A stretch of 64,000 nucleotides of DNA from Dasypus novemcinctus. Its lineage: Eukaryota; Chordata; Mammalia; Cingulata; Dasypodidae. The notes under the pieces are model-generated. The model ran no database searches and had not been told where the DNA came from. It worked only from the letters and a program-made list of their open reading frames with translations. The stretch is taken from the NCBI RefSeq assembly GCF_030445035.2, contig NC_080690.1:35614796-35678795 (forward strand). The letters run 5' to 3'. Below, piece after piece: positions 57,290 to 64,000 of this stretch (position 1 is the stretch's first letter; every line of letters begins with the position of its first letter). The position numbers were made by a program, and so were the translations under genes.

Positions 57290-58420
57290 AAAAACAAGCC
57301 GCCATCGGTGTCACAATCCTCCTTCAGTTTCACACCCTGCCGAGCTGACTTTGTGTGAGGCCCATTGTTGTGCCATAAACATGTGAAAAGGTAACATTTA
57401 ATTTAGGTCGCGCATCTGGAGCATGCGACGACGAGCCTTCATCGGGCTGTATTTAAATTTCTGCGTTCCACACCAGTGCCTCTAAAATTGTTAAACGGCG
57501 GCGTCCTTGCAGCTTTATTAAACCTCGCCTGTTCCAGCCAAGCTTGACGAACGCTGAGCGTTGCCTCGGAGTAGATTTGCCACGCGGGATCCTGCCACCT
57601 CCCCGCCTCTCCCTAGGAAAGCCAAGGCTGTCCCAGCCCCCGGGCCTTTGTGCGGGTGCCCAGGGCCCAGCAATTGTGTCTCTAATCAACTGCCTCTAAG
57701 CAGGTGAGCATTTATCTCAGTCAGTTACCCCTTATAATTACTGTATTGAACCTAGTTGTCTATAAAATGAATGGTTTGTTCAGACACTTTACCCGAAGAG
57801 TTCATTAGGGGTTAAACAAAATGCAATCCCATTTGCAAAGAGTATAATAAATTGTTTCATCTGTGAATTTAGCTGTTCTCCCTAATGCAGACATGGGTGT
57901 TACAGTGGCTTTCCCTTGATAGGGTTATGGGTTAATGAAATGCCTTTTCTGTTGCTTATTTTCCTCTCTTCTGTGCTGAGTGATAAGTAGCTAACCAACG
58001 AAGCTTGTAATTACAATCTTACAGAAACCGGGCCGATCTGTATATAAATCTCACCATCCAATTACAAGATGTAATAATTTTGCACTCAAGCTGGTAATGA
58101 GGTCTAATACTCGTGCATGCGATAATCCCCTCTGGATGCTGGCTTGATCAGATGTTGGCTTTGTAATTAGACGGGCAGAAAATCATTATTTCATGTTCAG
58201 GAAAAAATTAGGTTGGTGGGAAGTTAATTTTCTCACCGCTCTCTGAAGCGTAGACAAGAATTTAATGATTTAATCATGATTGTTAGCTCTTTTGCAATCA
58301 ATTTGTAATGATTGTGTAGCAACTCTCTTCAAGGGAAGCTGCTTTGGAGAGGAGTTTGCAAACAGCCGTCTGGGAGGGCTGGCCTTCGAGGGGCACGTGA
58401 CTCCAAACCTATTAAAGCTG
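57290..58420. promoter_or_regulatory. candidate conserved non-coding block (strongest)
   Basis: Over 1.1 kb of unique sequence without repeat decay. 57301-57720 holds about 22 CpGs in balanced-GC DNA. 57720-58320 is AT-rich and dense in homeodomain-like sites: CTTATAATTACTG, GCTTGTAATTACAATC (58004), CCAATTACAAGATG (58059), TTTGTAATTAGACGG (58161), GAAGTTAATTTTC (58221), GATTTAATCATGATTG (58268) and CAATTTGTAATG (58299). This resembles clustered developmental enhancers. Cross-species conservation is not testable here. Confidence 0.55.
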
Positions 58421-58424
58421 TCTT

Positions 58425-59145
58425 CCTCTTGACTTGGGGAGCAGCAGCTGTCCAAGCTGTAGGAGGTCCACCCACCCTGGCAGGGACCGGGGAGGTAGAG
58501 CGTCAACAGTTTAGACTTCCACAGACCCCCATCCCTTCCTCAAGAACAGGACATGGCTTCTGGGCTGTGCAGGCAGTTAGAGGAATTTTGTTGGTGATCT
58601 CAGTTTACAAACTCACAAGAAACAGCATATTCTTTCCTTTGCTTTGAGTTGACTTAATTTTACCTTGGAGACACGCTTCCTGGATGGCGGGGAATGTAAC
58701 CTCAGGTAAATAAAGTTCCCAGCCCCGCCTCCTGAGAGAGACTGGCATTCGGGACCTTGCTTAATGCCAAGGTCCCTCTTGCCCCATCCTGCAGGGTCGC
58801 TTTAGGCTCTGCAGCCCTGCACTTTCTGTTCCAAGCATGAGACTCCTCCCTAAGCACCTTTGGGGAGGCGAGTGCTGTGGGCTTGGGACTGAGCATCCGC
58901 AGCCAAGCCAAGTGGTCAGCCAGGCCCTGCTGAGGTCTTACATCCACCAGGGGAAGGAACCAGCTTGACACTGACAGTGGTCTCCAGAAATCCCCTTCCT
59001 GGCCTCAGGTCTCCACACTGCTTCCCAGTTCAAGGTTTCCCTGAGGCACCCCTGGCCCACCCCTCAAGAACTCCAATCCAATCTCTTCAATAACTTTTTC
59101 TTTCCCCAAAGATCAGAAGAACCTCTAAAGGTAACTTCGTGCTCC
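58425..59145. other. unannotated non-coding stretch
   Basis: Nothing recognised. Confidence 0.45.
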
Positions 59146-59149
59146 TTCT

Positions 59150-59460
59150 GTTCGCAGCCCTGTTAAAACTCCTGAGGCCAAGCATTACAAAGCCCGCCTA
59201 CCTGCTTGAAGGGAAAGATAGAGAGGGAACAAACTCTAATTAATATTTCAATAAATTATCCTCCTGTATTGACTTAGACTTCCTCCTGTGTGCTCACTCG
59301 ATGATTTATTTTCTGAGTGCCCCCAACACATTTTCCTTCCTGATATTGGATTGGATGGTGTGATTATCACTGGGAGGTGTTTGTTCATTCGAGTCAATTC
59401 TAGCAGTTTTTATTAAGCTCTAGTCAGATGCTTAAGACTGAGCTGAGTATATCCTGTGTG
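59150..59460. promoter_or_regulatory. candidate conserved non-coding element
   Basis: Unique sequence with 'aaactctaattaatatttca' (59231), 'ctcgatgatttattttctga' (59298), 'ttggattggatggtgtgatt' (59347) and 'cattcgagtcaattctagc' (59386). No repeat traces. It follows the 57.3-58.4 kb block and may belong to the same regulatory cluster. Confidence 0.4.
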
Positions 59461-59464
59461 TGCT

Positions 59465-59935
59465 GGAGTTTGGGGGATGGGGGGTAGAGGGGGAGGTGAT
59501 AAACAATGTTAAAATTTGTTTCTGCATTTCACTGAATTTCATTGACTCCATCAACTGTAAAATGAATCACTATTTTAGGTACCAAGAAGGTAGAAAGCCA
59601 TTGTCAACTAAAGTACGTACAATGCTTCTTTAATCAGAGTTTTTTATTTCATCCTTAATGATAATACTTCTTTTATACTTTTGTAAACATAGATTTTTTA
59701 TCATAGATCATTCTTTTGCATATATAAAAAAGGAAAATAAAAGTGAAATAAATTGGTGGGTGTTTTCCTGAATCTTCCTCATATTTAGAGAACAACTTCT
59801 TTGAAGTTGGAGTCATTGATGGTTTGTGGTTTTTTTTTTAACAAGGATGCTCCTCTATTGACTTCAGGATTTTCTTCCAAGCAATGGCACAGTTCGACGA
59901 GTTTTGATGCCCATGTGAAGGTAACCCCAATGATA
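59465..59935. other. unannotated AT-rich stretch
   Basis: Nothing recognised. A G-rich patch lies at 59471-59498 (GGGGGATGGGGGG and GGGGGAGG), a possible quadruplex. Confidence 0.45.
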
Positions 59936-59937
59936 TT

Positions 59938-60265
59938 GTCTTAGTTTGCTACATCTGCTATGACAAATACCACACAATGGGTTGGCTTAAGCAACAATAA
60001 TTTATAGGCTCACACTTTGGAGGCTAGAAGCCCAAAATCAAGATGTGGTCAAGGCCATGCTTTCTCTTGGAATCAGTAGCATTCTAGTTATGGCCATCCT
60101 CTGTCATACGGCAATCTCTCTCTCTCCTTTGGCTTCCTCTGCATCCAGATTTCCTCTCTTTATAAAGCCTCCAGCCACATGGAGTAAGACACACTCTGAT
60201 TCAGTTTGGCCAACCCTTAACTAATACTACCATCTTCAAACGGGCCTATTTACAAATGGGTTCTG
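59938..60265 (-). mobile_element. MLT1A-like MaLR LTR (antisense)
   Basis: 'gtcttagtttgctacatctg', 'acaaataccacacaatgggt', 'tggcttaagcaacaataatt', 'ggaggctagaagcccaaaat' and 'tcaagatgtggtcaaggcca' give the reversed LTR end. It stops near 60265, where the ERV-L pol sequence begins. Confidence 0.85.
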
Positions 60266-60284
60266 TAATGGTTAGGCAACATGG

Positions 60285-61388
60285 ACTTCTGCTCACTAAG
60301 GCTGACTTGGCTACAGCCACTGCTGGGTGCCCAATCTGCCAGCAGCAGAGACCCACATTCAGCCCCTGATATGGCACCATTCCCCGAGGTGATCAGCCTG
60401 CTACCTGGTGGTAGGTTGATTACATTGGACCACTTCCATCATGGAAGGGGCACCAACTTGTTCTAACTGGAATAGACACATAACTCTAGATATGGGTTTG
60501 CATTCCCTGCACACAGTGCTTCTTCCAAAACTACCATCCATGGACTTACCAAATGTCTTGATCATTGCGAAGGCATTCCACACAGCATTGCTTCTGATCA
60601 GGGAACCTATTTCACAGCAAATGATGTGCAGGAATGGGCACATGCCCATGGAATTCACTGGTCTTACCATGTTCCCCTTCATCCTGAAGCAGCTGGATTG
60701 ATAGTATGGTAGAATGGCCTTTTGAAGACTCAATTATGGCACCAACTAGATGGCAATACCTTGCAGGGCTGGGGCATTGTTCTCCAGGAGGCTGTGTATG
60801 CTCTAAATCAGCATCTACTCTATGGTTCTCTTTCTCCTATAGCCAGTAGTCATGGGTCCAGGAATCAAGGGGTAGAAATGGGAGTGGCACCACTCACTAT
60901 TACCCCTAGTGATCCACTAGGAAAATTTTTGCTTCCTGTCCCTGCAACCTTAAGCTCAGCTGGTCTAAAGATCTTAGTTCCAAAAGGAGAAGAGCTGCCA
61001 CCAGGAAGCCCAACAATGATTCCATTGAACTGGAAGTTAAAACCTGGTCACTTTGGGCTCCTCTTACCTCTGAATCAACAAGTGAAGAAGGGAATTACTG
61101 TACTGGCTGGGGTGATTGATCCTGAATATCAAGGGGAAATAGGACTGCATCTACATAATGGGTGTAAAGAAGAGTTTGCCTCTCAGGCATCTCTTAGTAC
61201 TGCCATGCCCTGTGACTAAAGTCAATGGCCCAGAAACTTCAGGAATGAAAGTTTGGGTCACCCCACCAGGCAAAGAACCATGGCCAGCTGAGGTGCTTAT
61301 TGAGAGTAACAGGACCATGGAATGGGTAGTGGAAGAAGGTGGTGATAAGTATGAACTTCAGTCACATGAACAGTTACAGAAATGACAA
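60285..61388 (+). pseudogene. ERV-L pol 3' part: integrase and dUTPase, broken
   Basis: Degenerate endogenous retrovirus (class III, ERV-L) pol. In order: a CPIC zinc-finger remnant (about 60330), VDYIGPL with the first catalytic Asp (60415-60435), SDQGT with the second Asp (about 60593-60607), then HPEAAGLI (about 60681-60704). The third acidic position of the DDE triad reads Val, and a stop follows two codons later. The longest open piece is 60722-61219, which carries PGHFGLLLP and the dUTPase motif-3 text GVIDPEYQGEIG. Frame 1 is used up to about 60540, frame 2 to about 61190, then frame 3 to 61388. dUTPase downstream of integrase is the ERV-L arrangement. Not functional. Confidence 0.9.
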
Positions 61389-61732
61389 CTGTAATGGTCA
61401 TGAATCTTTCTTCCTTGTTTTGTTGAGTATGTATAGGTACATAAAATGAATATCTTTGTTTTCTTCCCCTTTTCACTTATCATACAGCAAGTCATATTAG
61501 TTTCATGTCATAATATAATTAAGGATATCGAGTTTAAGAGTTAATATTACCCAAGGACTTACATCCTAATTTGTAGGAAATTTATGTGTTTCTGTTTGTA
61601 TGCAGGACAGTTGAATGTTGTTAGGCAGAAAGATATATACGCATATATATGCATGTCTGTTATTGTTTTTATTTAGATACTAAGTATGGTTTAAGGTGGC
61701 ATGAATGGTTGCCAAGTTGACAAGGGGTGGAC
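61389..61732 (+). other. ERV-L pol-to-LTR non-coding segment
   Basis: AT-rich, without env, as expected for ERV-L. It ends in a short purine stretch 'caaggggtgg' directly before the LTR, a likely polypurine tract. Confidence 0.7.
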
Positions 61733-62584
61733 TGTGATAGTTAGGCTAATATGCCAATGCTGCCAGGTAATTTTGCCCAGTTGTTTGGACAAGCAAACAC
61801 TGGGCTAATTGTAATGCAAGGAAATTTATGGACTTTAGTCACCAGTGAGTTTACTGCAAAGACGACTGATTATATCTACAATCAACCAAGGAGATTGCCA
61901 TCAGCAATAAGTGATGTTTTATCCAATCAGTTGAATATCTTAAAAGGGGAAGTGATTTCAGCATTCTTTTTTTATTTTATTTTATTTTATTATTTATTTC
62001 TCTCCCCTTCCCCACTCTGCCCCCCAGTTGTCTGTTCTCTATGTCCATTTGCTGTGTGTTCTTCTGTGTCTGCTTGTATTCTTGTCAGCGGCAACCGGGT
62101 ATCTGTGTGTCTTTTTGCTGCGTCATCTTGCTGCGTCAGCTCTCCATGTGTGTGGTGCCACTCCTGGGCAGGCTGCACTTTTTCACACTGGGTGGCTCTC
62201 CTTATGGGGTGCACTCCTTACGCATGGGGCTCCCCTACACAGGGGACACCCCTGTGTGGCACAGCACTCCTTGTGAACATCAGCCAGCTCATCGCACGGG
62301 TCAGGAGGCCCTGGGTTTGAACCCTGCACCTCCCATGTGGTAGGCAGATGCTCTATCCATTGAGCCAAATCCGCTTCCCTCAGCATTCTCTTTCTAGCTT
62401 GACTTTGGACAGCCAGTGCCTTCAGGGAATTTATCAAGCACCTTCATCGGAGCCCCTGGTTTACAGCCTGCCTGTGGAATTTGGACTTGTACATCTCCAT
62501 GGTCACATGAGAGAATTTTATAAAATCTTATACTTTATGTAGATATCTCTTGGTTTGGTTTCCCTAGAGAACCCTGACTAATAT
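61733..62584 (+). mobile_element. ERV-L 3' LTR (MLT2-like), split by a SINE
   Basis: Starts 'tgtgatagttaggctaatat'. It has 'cagttgtttggacaagcaa', 'acaatcaaccaaggagattg' and, after the SINE, 'ttgactttggacagccagtg', with the end 'ccctagagaaccctgactaa'. About 430 bp once the SINE is removed. Aligns along its length with 47656-48109. No matching 5' LTR is present, so the provirus is 5'-truncated or rearranged. Confidence 0.88.
61968..62379 (-). mobile_element. DAS-type tRNA SINE inside ERV-L LTR
   Basis: Antisense DAS SINE with TSD TCAGCATTCT (61958-61967 and 62380-62389). T-rich low end (TTTTATTTTA units), body 'ccactcctgggcaggctgca', and head 'ggaagcggatttggctcaat' on the minus strand. Confidence 0.96.
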
Positions 62585-62589
62585 AGGTT

Positions 62590-63280
62590 CACATCCACAG
62601 GAACGTGGACTAAGATTTGAACATGTCTTTTGTTGCAGGCATGGTTCAGTCCCTATAGATGTCATGACTGCTCTTCGTCAAATTTGATCCCAATTCCAAC
62701 AATGTTAAAATGTGGAAATTTTATCTCAAAATTGATGAAATATAACAGGTTTTTGGCTTTCAACATAAGGAGGACAGGTTTTCAGCAAGGGCAGGAGGAC
62801 AGCTCAGGTCCCGGGAGCTAGATCTTCTCGGTAAAGTGGGAGGCAGGTTGCTGTGCATTCTGCTGGGTGGTGCTGAGCTAGGAGTTACAGACACTTAGAG
62901 TTATACAGAGGCCTCCTGGTGAGGATGGGGAAGATGGTTAGAGACCTTGAATGGGAAGCTGATGCTTGTGGGTTTCTAGAGATGGAGACAGGTAAGGCAG
63001 ATGGCATAAGAAGCCAATGGGTCATGAAAGAGAGCTTATCAAAATGGCTAAACAGCTACTTCAGGAAGGTAGATTTTCTGGCTACACCATGCTCTTTCCC
63101 ACTACTGGGCGTCTCCCCATGCTGTTTATCCCACTTAGGATACCTTAGCACATTGACCAACTTTTTTCAAGAACGGCTATGGTGTCTGAAATGCCACCAT
63201 TAAGGAATAAATTAGCTGCGGGCATTGTCCCCTATTAAAATATAGCATTCTCTAGAGGATTTTCAACTAGCATGCTGCTA
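62590..63280. other. unannotated non-coding stretch
   Basis: Nothing recognised. Confidence 0.45.
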
Positions 63281-63284
63281 GCTC

Positions 63285-63500
63285 TCATTCTCAGTGCTCA
63301 GTCGCCCTCCACTTGTCTTTCAGTTCTTTATTGTTGTATGTTCCCTCCCACCACAAGGCCCTTACACATTCTTGCCCTTCCGCCAGAACATCTCTTTCCT
63401 TTCCTGTTCATCCTTCAAATCGTAGCTCAAGCATCATCTCCTCAGGGAAGGTTTCCCTGTAACATTAAATGAATGGATGAATGAATGAATAGGTCCACTA
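63285..63500 (+). mobile_element. L2 LINE 3' region with TGAA repeat
   Basis: 'cttgcccttccgccagaaca', 'ttcatccttcaaatcgtagc' and 'cagggaaggtttccctgtaa' are L2. The sequence passes into TGAA/TGGA units at 63468-63492. Confidence 0.8.
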
Positions 63501-63514
63501 CAAACAAATGAATA

Positions 63515-63895
63515 AATAAGAGCATAAGTGATAAACTTAAGGTGCCCACTGCCCTACCACCAGGAAGGCTGACTGTGAACCTTACATATGACACTCACAA
63601 TGGGCTACTGGATACCTGGTAAGCCCGCAGGAAAATTATGCAGAACTGCATCTATTTGAATTATCTCTCTTTTTTCCTCCCAGACATTGCCAGCCCCAAT
63701 TCCAGTGCCAGGGCCTCTGTCCTGGAGAGCTGCCCCCTACATTAACCTCTCACCTTTGAGGCACTGTGACCACATTTTGCCTGGTTTTAGTTCCCGATGG
63801 CTCCAGGATCATTGATCTGAACTCTGCAGCTCTGCTCCATATCCTTTCTCTGGGCCTCAGTTTCTTCCAGTATCCTTTCCAATTGATTATTTTAT
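63515..63895. other. unannotated non-coding stretch
   Basis: A weak MIR-like core 'ctctgggcctcagtttcttc' at 63848, otherwise nothing recognised. Confidence 0.4.
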
Positions 63896-63898
63896 CTT

Positions 63899-64000
63899 TC
63901 TTCTTCTTCTTTTTTAAAGATTTATTTATTTTATTTCTCTCCCCTTCCCACCCCCACCCGACTTGTCTGTTCTCTGTGTCTATTTGCTGCGTGTTCTTCT
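63899..64000 (-). mobile_element. DAS-type tRNA SINE, cut by window end
   Basis: 'tttaaagatttatttatttt' (A tail reversed), then 'gacttgtctgttctctgtgt' and 'ctatttgctgcgtgttcttc' match the 3' part of the other antisense DAS copies. The head lies beyond the window. Confidence 0.93.

Overview
The window is mammalian nuclear DNA, almost certainly from an armadillo-like xenarthran (Dasypus or a close relative). The main evidence is seven copies of a roughly 370-425 bp tRNA-headed SINE of the armadillo DAS type, several still flanked by near-perfect target-site duplications (TSDs). There are also two copies of a related SINE with two tRNA-like units and one short tRNA-monomer SINE. They sit among pan-mammalian relics (MIR, L2, MER5, MER20, MLT1, ERV-L, old L1). 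No host protein-coding exon, structural RNA gene, CRISPR array or bacterial-type operon could be supported. The open reading frames are short, and the longer ones lie in repeats or GC-rich DNA. I read the window as intergenic or intronic sequence.

Layout. 1-9.6 kb: ancient repeats (MIR, MER5, L2, an MLT1-like LTR), one DAS SINE, and a 640 bp solo LTR with a perfect 5-bp TSD (8557-9196). 9.65-18.4 kb: one essentially full-length L1 on the minus strand (5'UTR, ORF1, ORF2 and a long 3'UTR), itself hit by a DAS SINE, a dimeric SINE and a 5'-truncated L1. 18.4-31.5 kb: decayed MER5, MIR and MER20 copies, two old minus-strand L1 fragments carrying DAS SINEs, and two MLT1-like LTRs. 31.5-32.3 kb: first candidate conserved non-coding block. 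32.5-40.6 kb: MIR, MLT1 and L1 fragments, a second free-standing L1 3'UTR copy, and a dimeric SINE with clear TSDs. 40.8-50.7 kb: no lineage-specific SINE; candidate conserved elements, a polypyrimidine tract, a CpG cluster, hAT relics, MIRs and an ERV-L LTR. 50.8-56.9 kb: short SINE, old L1, DAS SINE, MLT1 LTR. 57.3-59.5 kb: the strongest candidate regulatory block, with homeodomain-type TAATTA/ATTA cores and retained CpGs. 59.9-62.6 kb: an MLT1 LTR, then the 3' part of an ERV-L provirus (broken integrase and dUTPase, then a 3' LTR split by a DAS SINE). 62.6-64 kb: L2 and the edge of another DAS SINE.

Taken together, this is a repeat-rich stretch with islands of unusual unique sequence that look like distal enhancers of a developmental gene outside the window. 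That regulatory reading is inference and needs a cross-species alignment. Repeat family names are from recognition by eye, so superfamily calls are firmer than subfamily names, and most repeat borders are approximate to about 10-40 bp unless a TSD is quoted.
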